From assembly GCA_019247495.1 (NCBI GenBank), contig JAFAOU010000089.1, positions 1 through 41,343 of the forward strand: a stretch of DNA of 41,343 nt. Reading direction: 5' to 3'. The translations under genes and the position numbers were made by a program. The DNA comes from Acidobacteriota bacterium. GTDB taxonomy: Bacteria; Acidobacteriota; Thermoanaerobaculia; Gp7-AA8. Positions 16,606-25,560 of the stretch are shown one piece after another. Position 1 is the first letter of the stretch, and each line of letters begins with the position of its first letter. The notes beneath the pieces are model-generated. The model saw nothing but the letters and a program-made list of their open reading frames with translations. It was not told the DNA's origin and searched no databases.

Positions 16606-17853
16606 TTATTTCAGCTGGCGAATCCGCGCCTGCAGGAATTGTCGCTCCGGCTCCTGCCGGGTCAGCGCCAGAGCTTTCTCATAAGCGGACCGGGCCTCGG
16701 CTGTCCTGCCGAGCCTGCGGTACATCTCGGCACGGGCAGAATGCGCGAGGTAGTAATTCGCCAGGTCGCCGTTTTCGAGCACGGCGTCGATATGCGTCAG
16801 ACCGGCCTCCGGACCATCGCGCATGGCAATGGCCACGGCGCGATTGAGATGGACAACCGGCGAAGGCTGCATTCGCACCAGCTGGTCGTACCGCGCAACG
16901 ATCTCCCGCCAGTCGGTCGCTGCGGGCGACGCCGCCTGCGCATGGACGGCCGCGATCGCAGCCTGCAGCGTGTAAGAGCCGAAGCCGCGGGATTGCAGCG
17001 CCTTCTCCACCAATGCCACTCCTTCCGCGATCTGTTCGCGGTTCCAGAGCGTGCGGTCCTGGTTCTCCAGCAGAATCAGCTCTCCGGCTGGCGAGGTCCT
17101 CGCCGCGCGGCGGGATTCCTGCAGCAGCATCAGCGCAAGCAGCCCGACGACTTCCGGCTCCGGCTGCAACTCGGCAAGCAGCCGTCCCAATCGAATGGCT
17201 TCGCCGGTCAACTCGGCCCGCGTGACTTCCGCTCCGGCCGCGGCCGAATAGCCCTCATTGAAGACGAGATAGACGACCTGGAGCACCGCATCCATCCGCT
17301 CCGGCAATTCGTGCGGCCCCGGGACCTCGTAGGGAATCGCCGCCTCCCGAATCTTCGCCTTCGCGCGCACGATGCGTTGCGCGAGCGCCGCTGGCGTCAC
17401 GAGAAATGCGCGGGCGATCTCCTCCGTGGTCAGGCCGCAGATTTCGCGAAGGGTGAGCGCAACCTGTCCCTCAGGCGGTAGAGCGGGATGGCAGCAGGTG
17501 AAGATCAGGCGGAGACGATCGTCATCAATCTCTTCCTCTCTGTTCCCTTCATTTCCGCCTCGCGATTCGATGTGGGCAACAAGCTGCTTCTGCGCCCCGT
17601 CGAATCGCGCCCGCCGTCGAATCACGTCGATGGCCTTGAACCGCGCCGTCGAAATCAGCCACGGTCGCGGCTTCTCCGGAATCCCGGTCTGAGCCCACGA
17701 TTCCAGAGCGGCCGCGAACGCCTCATGCATGGCCTCCTCGGCCAGATCCAGATCCCCGAGGAGCCGCACCAGCGTCGCCAGAACCCGCCCCGATTCGGAC
17801 CGGTAAAGTGTCTCAATGGTCTTGCTGAGTTGCTCGGGCACAGGCGGCGGCAT
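16606..17853 (-). CDS. ECF sigma factor of the ECF42 type with C-terminal TPR-like extension
   Basis: 415 residues. Sigma region 2 (about 15-85) has LDLAEEAMHEAFAAALESW and RPWLISTARFKAIDVIRRR, and region 4 (about 125-180) has LREICGLTTEEIARAFLV and AALAQRIVRAKAKI. The remaining 220 residues form a helical, TPR-like extension with the conserved YLVFNEGYSA segment. That is the ECF42 plan, in which the extension rather than an anti-sigma factor is thought to set activity. No anti-sigma gene is present, and YCII genes follow, as expected. I used the ATG at 17853; a TTG at 17889 is possible. It probably drives the YCII genes downstream. Confidence 0.92.
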   Translation of the reverse strand: MPPPVPEQLSKTIETLYRSESGRVLATLVRLLGDLDLAEEAMHEAFAAALESWAQTGIPEKPRPWLISTARFKAIDVIRRRARFDGAQKQLVAHIESRGGNEGNREEEIDDDRLRLIFTCCHPALPPEGQVALTLREICGLTTEEIARAFLVTPAALAQRIVRAKAKIREAAIPYEVPGPHELPERMDAVLQVVYLVFNEGYSAAAGAEVTRAELTGEAIRLGRLLAELQPEPEVVGLLALMLLQESRRAARTSPAGELILLENQDRTLWNREQIAEGVALVEKALQSRGFGSYTLQAAIAAVHAQAASPAATDWREIVARYDQLVRMQPSPVVHLNRAVAIAMRDGPEAGLTHIDAVLENGDLANYYLAHSARAEMYRRLGRTAEARSAYEKALALTRQEPERQFLQARIRQLK

Positions 17854-17898
17854 CGACGCCAAGCTAGCAAAGGGAATGGCCGCAAACAACTGCGCTAT

Positions 17899-18384
17899 GG
17901 GCTAGAAACGACGTCGGCGACCGAACCACGCCCGCATGCCGGCAAAACTCGGTGAGGTAGTACTTGTAACTTGTAGGCTTTGTCGAGCTTCTTGATGACG
18001 CCGTGAAGGCGTGGGCGCTTGAGAAGACACGAGACTTGTGTGGAGCGAACCCGCCAAGGTGTTCGCGGAGTGAGCGATTGCGGAAGCCGTGGATGAAGTA
18101 CTCGCCTCGGCAGAGGACCTCGAAGAGCGTGTGATCCTCGTCGTCGAAGAAGTTGAAGCCGCGAAAGCGTTGCTCGCTCGGCGCGAGCGTGAATCGCTTC
18201 ACGGAATGGCTGGGTGAACGCGGTCGCGTAGCCGAACAGCTAGATGGCCCGGCTGTCGAGCTGATTGACATCGCCTTCTCGCAGCACACGCTCGGCACCG
18301 TTCCCTGAATCACCACACCACGCGGTTGAAGCACAACAGCACTCCCTCGATTCGGTCACGGTGACGTTCGATCAGGCTGGTCAT
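17899..18384 (-). pseudogene. Remnant of a mobile-element-associated ~480-residue protein, internally deleted
   Basis: From the ATG at 18384 the reading MTSLIERHRDRIEGVLLCFN, then a frame change near 18325 to VVIQGTVP, matches the N-terminus I recall for a widespread repeat-family protein often found near insertion sequences. After about 50 codons the sequence jumps to the family's C-terminus (RGFNFFDDEDHTLFEVLCRG, HGFRNRSLREHL), with another frame disturbance in the winged-helix part (should read like ...IKKLDKAYKYYLTEFGRHA). About 330 central residues are missing. The upstream GGTTCCGGCTACGCCG stretch near 18429 also looks like this element. The family identification is from memory of its motifs, not a search. 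It marks the left edge of the accessory region. Confidence 0.65.
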
Positions 18385-18674
18385 TGGCCGACGATACCGC
18401 CGCGCGCGACTTCACGATTCTTTTTGGTTCCGGCTACGCCGAGGTAGGGAAAGCCGGTCGCCCGTCACTCCTATATGGAGAACCACAGCCACGGCCCCAG
18501 TCGAGAAAGAGCCCAAACATGTGAGTTAGCGGTGATCTCGGACTCGACTCCGCACTCGGATGCTCCCATGGACTCACGAAGTTTCATCTTTTTAGCGCTG
18601 GCTTTGGGCAGTGTGGGATCCCTCGCCGGCAGAAGCGTGCGGCGTAATTCTCTTTGGGTGAGGCACAGAACCAC

Positions 18675-19472
18675 ATGACCAGGTTTCGAGATGTCTCAGC
18701 TACTCGTCCGGCCGCCGAACAGACGCACGTAATGGACCGTTTGCAGCGGTTGCAGGACGAAACCCTGGGTGCCCAAGCGGTGCGCAACCTTTACGCTGAG
18801 GAGCGGCTAAGCGATGCCAATTGGCTCGCGTTGATCGCGGCGCTGGTTGCTCAACCCTCGATGGACGTCGGTGCCATTAAGCTTTGCGTGATCCACGCGA
18901 TGCGGCACATCTGGAACATGACACCCTTTCCCGGCGGAATTGCTCTAGGAGTCCCGACAAAGATTCCATACGGGCGTGCGTCATCCTCGGAGGCTTTCGC
19001 TCGTCTAGTCTCGCGTTCGCCCGGCGGTACGAGTGCTTCCACGCTTCTCAAAGCGCTGCGACGACAAATGCTGTACGATCTCAAAGCCTTGAAAGCTCAA
19101 TGGAAGGGCCGACCACTCGGTCTATTTCCGATGTGGGCGACGTTCGAACTGGGAAGCGCGGATCCTTTCAGGCACAGTCACACATTCGCCACCGCCGATG
19201 ACGTTCGCGCCTGTCTAGGGCTCCCTCCGGAGACAGGGCCAGTAGTCAGCTTCATTTATGAGCTTCCGGCCGCGGTAAGCCCCCACTACCCCACCATCAT
19301 CGAGGCGTACGCTGCCGATTCCTGGAACTACTACTTCATGCCGAGCAATACGAATCTTGCTGGCAAAACATTACCTTGGAACAGAACACCCGCGCTTGAC
19401 ACACACCATGAAGTAGTCCATCAGGTTGTCACTGCTGACCAACTCGTGACTGTACCGAAGGAGATCTGGTGA
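18675..19472 (+). CDS. Hypothetical protein, first gene of a three-gene accessory module
   Basis: 265 residues from the ATG at 18675; a TTG 21 bp upstream is possible. Not recognised. It reads as a soluble mixed alpha/beta protein: helical N-terminal third (about 20-100), a Ser/Gly-rich turn, then a more beta-rich C-terminal half with aromatic clusters (SWNYYFMPSN, LPWNRTPALDTHHEVVH). The paired His near the end (THHEVVH) could be a ligand or active site, but this is speculative. Its stop overlaps the next gene's GTG by 4 bases (GTGA). Base composition is visibly less GC-rich than the chromosome to the left. Confidence 0.65.
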   Translation: MTRFRDVSATRPAAEQTHVMDRLQRLQDETLGAQAVRNLYAEERLSDANWLALIAALVAQPSMDVGAIKLCVIHAMRHIWNMTPFPGGIALGVPTKIPYGRASSSEAFARLVSRSPGGTSASTLLKALRRQMLYDLKALKAQWKGRPLGLFPMWATFELGSADPFRHSHTFATADDVRACLGLPPETGPVVSFIYELPAAVSPHYPTIIEAYAADSWNYYFMPSNTNLAGKTLPWNRTPALDTHHEVVHQVVTADQLVTVPKEIW

Positions 19473-20933
19473 CCACTGCTGACGTCAATTACGCCTCGAT
19501 CCTTAACTGTTCACGCGCCCAGTTGCGGGACTGGATACGGGACACCTTAACCGGTCAGTCTTTGGTTCCGGGGAATCCTGAGATACCGGAGATGTTGACG
19601 GCAGAGCTCTACCGCCATGCGGAACGCTCTGCTCGTGTCGATATAGAGCATTCTGTCTTCGACCTACTCCTCTCCTACGCGCGGAATTCTGCGACGTGGG
19701 CGGAGGAGCACGCTGAGGCGCTTATCCGATTAGCAGATCCCGTCCTGGTGGGATCGGAGCATCGCGCTGAGGCCGCCGCGATCTTCGTTACGCTTTTAAA
19801 GCAAGTTGACAACGTTAACGTGCGGCGCGCGCTTATCCAAGGGATCACCGTGCTGCGTCTCCGCTTGCCTAGCTCCGTTTGGCTTGAAGAGTACGCGCGA
19901 AGTGGCGATGCGTTAATCGGTGCCCTCTTCGAGGCGCTCGCGCTGACCGAGCCGGACGCGTTTATGCAATTTACGCTCCGAGTCACATGGACGGCGGCTG
20001 CAGTCGATGCATTCTTTACCGTCATCAACGCCCTGCTTGCCGACCGAGGCGCTTATGAACTAGCACCTTCGATTCAACGCGTTCTCCACTGCTGGCCTTC
20101 TGATGTGGTGGAGCCACTCGTGACACTCTTTGATCACGAGGGAATATCACTGCTTGGTGCTGCCATGGAGAGAGAAGAATTTTGGCTTTTTTATCTGAGG
20201 TCGGTCTTGCAAGGTACCGCCTCACTCAGCGCACGCGACGTTCTCAGTGGCGGTACCGACTCCCGACATGCACGCCGTACCTTTGCACTGGCCGCGATAT
20301 CTGAATATTCTACCCAGCGCGGCCATGCAGCCTACGTACGAGTTTTAGAGCAACTGAGCGTTTGTGATAACGTCGAAGTCCTGCAGCTTGCCACGACCAT
20401 TTTAAACGATACATATGACGGCCATTGTACGGTGAGGGGTGAAATTCGCGATATGGCGATGTCTCTGATTAAAGACTCTACCGGCGCCTTAACAACACTT
20501 GCGAGCGAGTCATCCCGCACGCACGATCCTTTGCGCGGCGCGCTGCGACGAGTGCTCCTCCGGGCCACTAACGACAAAGGGTGCTGCGTTCGGCGCGCTC
20601 GCAATACTGGCACGCTGGTTTGATAGTACCGACATTGAGCATGCAGTTCTGGAGGTTCTTGGTAACGACTGGGGCACGCCACAGGCGGTTTCGAATGCGC
20701 TGAGTGCGGTTCTCGACCAGACGTCATTGGAGCAACTTTTCGCGAGCATCTACGCGCGGACGGCGTTCACCCGCCGGCATATTGCGATCAAAATCCAAGA
20801 GCATAATCGGGCGATTTATTTGCAGGCGCCAAAGGTTCCACCCGAGAGGGTGTTAGAAATACAAGATGATGTTGTGAAGCGTGATCTCGGTGAATGGTTA
20901 GACGAGTTGGTTGCCTCCACGGGCGATGACTAG
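19469..20933 (+). pseudogene. Hypothetical helical-repeat protein with a frameshift (second gene of module)
   Basis: The GTG start at 19469 follows an AAGGAGATCTG ribosome-binding site inside the previous gene. The frame encodes 384 residues and stops at 20623. A different frame continues naturally from about 20579 to a stop at 20933: after DKG the text becomes AAFGALAILARWFDSTDIEH and goes on for about 115 residues in the same helical style. The switch is at AAAGGGTGC and needs one base skipped, so the intact protein would be about 487 residues. The content is almost entirely alpha-helical with HEAT-like pairing; no motif recognised. It could be a real disabling mutation, a sequencing error in GGG, or recoding. 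Confidence 0.6.
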
Positions 20934-23171
20934 GGCCGCCGTGATCCATCAACCCGAGAAATATCATGACAACATTCGCCTCCGCGAGATCACTCGTTTT
21001 GCGCGCGGTCTGCGTGCTGCCTTGTACGATACGGAATGCGAGCGGCGCGGCCCTGTGCATTACTATTTCGACGCGGATGTAGTGATTAAAGTAATTCTCG
21101 GTTTCTTACAGTTTGAAGATAATAGCGGCGAGGCACGCGACGTTGGCGAAGGACGTGACCCGCGCGAATACCTAGTACAAGCCCTTTTGTCGCTCGGTAT
21201 GCTCGGCAAAATCAGAATACTTCGACCGCACGCCTTGGAGATTGACGAAAAGCTACGTTACAAACTCGATTATCGCACGGCGATGACTAAGGGGTTGCTG
21301 GCGACGCAGACCCGTGCGTTTGTCGATCAATGGGGTCTCAAAGAGGCGCTAACTCGACTTGAGCACATAAAGGCCAGCTCGACATCTCAGGATCAAAAAC
21401 GACGGGCAATTCTCGAAACCTTACGGCGACGAGGCCCGCGCACCTTTGTAGCGATGGCGCTCATTCGAGGCGGAACGTGGAAGACGCGACTTAGACAGTT
21501 GTGGGACCGAAAGATGCTTGTGTTTGAGGGTTCCAGTCCGGACGTGCGAGTACTCGTTAAGACGCATGAACTCGATGAGATACTTGGCGCCATTACGCAT
21601 CATCGAGGAAGTGAACACGATCTCAACAATCTACGCGACGCTGCTGTCCTTACCGCCGTGTCGCTGATGCTGCGGCAGGGGCAACAGGTGCGATTCTACA
21701 CGGACACCAAAGCAATACGAGACGTAGTGAGTTCAAACGCTGTGGTTCGAGACCTGCTGACCGAATGGCCGTCACCAACCGGCGGTGTGCAACATGCGAC
21801 GACAATAATTTGCGATACGGACTACTTCTTAATCCGCTCAAACTTTTCAGCGTTGTCTTTTACTGATCCCGTAACGGACGGAGTGGTGGCTCGCGAAGAC
21901 TTGCAGTGGCTTTCGGACGAACTCGGCGGAATTTTGGATGCTCAGCCGGATGAGGCCATTCGTATTGCCGCAAGGATCAGGTGGGGAGGCCGCTATTTAT
22001 CAGAGATTATTCGTCAATTGAACACGCTTGGTTTTCTGCGCAACGTACTATCGCAGGCGGGACCGGACGTCATCGCCACCGATGTTGACGATTGGGTTCG
22101 ATTATGGGAATACGTTGAGGGTCTGCGCGGAGATGACATGCTCGCCGGTGAGATTCGCGATGTCAAGACCGCCCTAGGAGAGTATGTGGCGCAGATGCGC
22201 GAGTGGGTGGCGGATTATCACGAGTTGCAGCGAGGAGCCCACGAACTATATTCGCGCTCGAACCCCGCACTTAATCCCGATCCCATGCGCGACTTGGGGA
22301 TGATTCGCTGGAATGTTACGCTCTCTCCATCGGAGAGTGATACTGTCCGAGTGCTGATCAAGCAGCTCATGGGGTCAGACGAGGATACTCGCTCTCAAGC
22401 GGCTTTAACCCTAGCAGCGATGGTAGAGGATGCGCCCGGCGCAGAGCGCAATGTCATACAAGTTGTATCGCTGCTTTGGACGCTGAATATGTTTGCGCTG
22501 ACAGTACGAGTACTCCGTGCGCACATTGACACATTGCGTGGCGAGCATCGCGACATTCCGGCTGGTATTCTTATCTTGCACGCGGCGGCGATGCTGCGAG
22601 GCGGAATGCCCGAGTCGCCGTATGGCGTGCACAAGCTGGTTCAGGAGGCCGTCGTTGCGGCGACTGGCGCGCAGGCGAGTGAGCCCGGTATCATGGTCGG
22701 CTCGGGTTTGTTCACGACTATGCGGCACAGCGGCTACAAGCGTTAGGGAACAGCAGCGAGGCGGAACGGGCCGCGAGAGCGAGTTTCGACGCAGGTTGAG
22801 CCGCCATGGCTGTTTTGCCTCGGCTGTCGCTGCCATGGGCGTTCGCCGCGAATCATTGCGCATACGTTGGCAGCGTGTTGCGGATAGAGCCTGACAAAAC
22901 GCGTCAAGCACTCGAATATCTGCTTGAGCTTCGTTCGACCCACACTTGGCACTATCGTTTCGCTGATACGCTCGCGTATCGCGAAGTCATCACGGCGCGG
23001 GACGAACTTCGTTCTGGATGAGAAGCGGCAAAGATCAGCGCCTGCGCACGCCTGCGTCTTGCTAGACAGTGGCTGTCGGAGATCCCGCACACATTTGGCG
23101 ATACTGAGATTGAGCAGCACCTCCTAGAGATCGAGACGTTGCTCCTCGACGCGCCGTCTGGCGACGTCTAA
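20926..23171 (+). pseudogene. Large hypothetical protein with possible PIN-like N-terminus, interrupted (third gene of module)
   Basis: Starts at the ATG at 20926, which overlaps the previous stop by 8 bp; the main frame gives 606 residues to 22746. The N-terminal VHYYFDADVVIKVILGF plus LRDAAVLTAVSLMLRQG and VRFYTDTKAI are spaced like the acidic motifs of a PIN-like nuclease; this is tentative. The second half is helical and TPR-like. Near 22710 a one-base shift gives a better continuation (VHDYAAQRLQALG) that stays in one frame to a TAA at 23169-23171, crossed only by TGA at 22797 and TGA at 23019. Undamaged, it would be about 750 residues. It probably decayed along with the gene before it. 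Confidence 0.55.
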
Positions 23172-23294
23172 TCTCAAATGGTGTCAACTTTCGTGAAAAA
23201 ACTCGCGCAACAGCTGCTCCAGCCTTAATACAACTTTCCGGACATTCGAAGGGTTTTCTTGATGTCGGGGCCTTGCGCAGCAGTGCTTTCTACA

Positions 23295-23343
23295 TTTGGT
23301 AGGCGCTAGCGGACTCGAACCGCTGACCCCCACCGTGTGAAGG
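23295..23343 (-). repeat. Left attachment-site copy: orphan 3' part of tRNA-Val
   Basis: 49 bp identical to 33778-33826. It covers the tRNA from the encoded CCA through the T arm and variable loop to the anticodon loop; the sequence then diverges (GACGCACC instead of TGATGCTC). It cannot form a tRNA. Read on the minus strand, it ends exactly where the anticodon stem's 5' side should continue. Confidence 0.85.
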
Positions 23344-24222
23344 ACGCACCCGCGAGAGGCCGGTTGTCCTTTCGGATCAGTAACTTTCGCAGAATCAAAC
23401 ATTTTCGCTATCCGTTGTTCTCGTCCGCGGACAGTCTCTGGATAGCCGATATCGGGCTGCGGACGCATCGCATGAAGAGTTGATGAAGAGTTGTGATCGA
23501 GCCGTGCCGCTCATGCCTCGCTGTCTGTAGCCATGCCATCGCATGTTTCTTCATCGTCTCGAGCCGCTTCTTGCGATAGCCAACAACGTATCGACTGCCT
23601 TCGGAATGAGCGCGATGCCGATGTGCGGCTGGAGGCCAGTCCATGCACCAGGCACACCGAGTCAGGCTAGCCCCGACGCGGGGATAATGCTATCGCTGCT
23701 CGCCTGCGCTGTTCGTTGATCGCCACGCCGCTGATCCCGGAGCGCTGGCAGGAGGCCATCGGCATGCTCGTATACGCGCTGGATGGAGTAGCCGCGGATG
23801 CGAAGGACTCGGGGAGGCTATGCCGGTTTGCTGAGGGGAAGTATCGAATAATTGAGCATTGCTCTGATAACTGAAGAGTCTCGGCACTAGCAGAGGCGGC
23901 TCGCAAGGATGTTGCCTCGAAACGCAGTGACTGTCGCAAATTGTGCTTGGCCCGCCCTTCGTCGCCAATCCGGAAGTTTGGACGGCAGTCCGGTAGATCG
24001 CACAAACAACCCCCGAGCCGTAGCCTACTTAGTGCTGAAAACAAAGGAGTTACCGATTCTTGAGGCGGCACAGCCGTTGCGACGAGAGCATGAAACCATG
24101 CGAGATTTACCACAACTGACGCTGATGGTGCTGACCACCAAACCTATCATCCGTCCACCGCCGGTTTTCCGCCAGATGACATTACCAACGATTCCAGAAC
24201 GATATCTTCACAAAGACCCCCA
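23344..24222. other. No confident gene; probably decayed island left end
   Basis: About 880 bp with only short open frames on both strands. The most protein-like are a minus-strand segment around 23408-23560 (GYRKKRLETMKKHAMAW) and a plus-strand stretch of about 60 codons ending at 23875 (LIATPLIPERWQEAIGMLVY). Neither has a proper start and context. The promoter of the downstream operon must lie here, but I see no convincing -35/-10 or -24/-12 sequence. Confidence 0.5.
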
Positions 24223-25560
24223 ATGCGCGACATTCAAGACCTGATCCTGCTGAGCGATATCCACCTGAGCGCAGAGCGGGGTAAGGGTCTTTTTCAGGCT
24301 GATAACGAACTGGTCACATTTCTCGATTGGATCCTTGAGGGCGTCGGTCCAGCGCGGGTCGTAATCGCTGGCGACTTCCTCGACTTCCTGGTTCCAGCCA
24401 AAGGAGAGAGCAGCATTGCGGCTTTTGAGCCCGCTGCGGCCCGAAAGCGTGCCAAGGCGGTTGTCGAGCACCACCACGAGATCTTCAGGCGGTTGGGCAG
24501 CATCGCACGCTCCCCGAACAACGAACTCTGGATCATGAGTGGCAATCACGATCCGGAGTTGCTCTTTCAAGATATCCGCGAGGTGGTCGAGCGGGGCATG
24601 GGCGTTCCGTCGCACCCGGTACGTGTTCGCTGGCATGTCAACGGCGAAGCGCTTCGTTTTCGCACGGGCGATGCCTCGGTACTCGTGACACATGGCGATG
24701 TCTTCGACGATTGGAATCGGATTGATCATGGCGAGTTGCAGCGGGCGGCGAACAGAATCAGTTATGGTTTCGCGGAAAGTGAAGAGCTCGACTACGTTCC
24801 GCCTCATGGCACCACGGTTGTCCTCGACTATCTTCTGAGTATTCGTGAGGAATACCCATGGGTTGACGTTCTTAAACCTGAGCGCGAGGCGGTGTTTCGC
24901 CTTCTTTACGAATTTCTCGATGTCCGCGACTTGAAGCGTTACTCTGGGTTTCTCGCGAGTGCATTGATGGTGAACATGGCCAGCTGGCTCAAGAAAGAGA
25001 TCGTCCGCCGGCGCCACCCTGAAAAGCTGGTGCGCGAAAGCCCAAAGGCTTCCCGACAGCAGCGATTCACGCAATGGCTGAATGAGCGACACGAGAGAAG
25101 GAAAGCACGCGAAACGGCCGATCTGATCATGACGCTTCGCGACGTTTCGGCCGAGGATGACTACTTCGACATCAGCACTCCCGACGAGTGTGAGGATCTT
25201 CTTCCCTTCTTCTTTGAACGAGGCGCGGATCTAGTGGTGGCGGGTCACACGCACGCAGCAAAAGCGCATCTGGTTGATGACCAGAATCTCTACATCAATA
25301 CCGGCACTTGGGCACGGCTGCTTCAACTACCGACTAGTGACGCCTCGGACGAGTCCTGGGGTTCCTTTCTGGAGAGTCTCCGAGGCGGCCAGGATCTTGG
25401 CGTACCCCGGCCGACTTTCGCCCGAGTTGGTGTTCGCGCCGAACACCGCACGCATGCGTCGCTGATGGCGTGGAAGGACGGCAGCCCGTCCATGGAGGCT
25501 GGGTTCGACTTTGACGCTCAGGGACGCATTTGGCGAAGACAGGGAATGAGCGATGTCTAA
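24223..25560 (+). CDS. Calcineurin-like metallophosphoesterase
   Basis: 445 residues. All metal-site blocks are present: D12-x-H14 (LLSDIHLS), GD51FLD, GNHD at 107-110, H157 in VTHGDVFDDW, and GHTH at 341-344. These enzymes use two metal ions to cleave phosphomono- or diesters: nucleotides, cyclic dinucleotides, nucleic acids or lipid precursors such as UDP-diacylglucosamine. An insertion of about 150 residues between the fourth and fifth blocks (about 185-325), rich in basic residues, is unusual and may give specificity. First gene of the operon; its end overlaps the kinase start by 8 bp. It may make or remove a signal nucleotide for the system; that is inference. Confidence 0.88.
   Translation: MRDIQDLILLSDIHLSAERGKGLFQADNELVTFLDWILEGVGPARVVIAGDFLDFLVPAKGESSIAAFEPAAARKRAKAVVEHHHEIFRRLGSIARSPNNELWIMSGNHDPELLFQDIREVVERGMGVPSHPVRVRWHVNGEALRFRTGDASVLVTHGDVFDDWNRIDHGELQRAANRISYGFAESEELDYVPPHGTTVVLDYLLSIREEYPWVDVLKPEREAVFRLLYEFLDVRDLKRYSGFLASALMVNMASWLKKEIVRRRHPEKLVRESPKASRQQRFTQWLNERHERRKARETADLIMTLRDVSAEDDYFDISTPDECEDLLPFFFERGADLVVAGHTHAAKAHLVDDQNLYINTGTWARLLQLPTSDASDESWGSFLESLRGGQDLGVPRPTFARVGVRAEHRTHASLMAWKDGSPSMEAGFDFDAQGRIWRRQGMSDV

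Noticed and set aside
23344..24222. Sigma-54 (-24/-12) promoter upstream of the CHAT operon
   Set aside because: TGGCCCG near 23949 resembles the -24 element but no GC-containing -12 element sits at the required spacing.
23909..24244. 111-codon plus-strand frame just before the metallophosphoesterase
   Set aside because: Overlaps the enzyme's start in another frame and has no recognisable motif; could be real but support is too weak.
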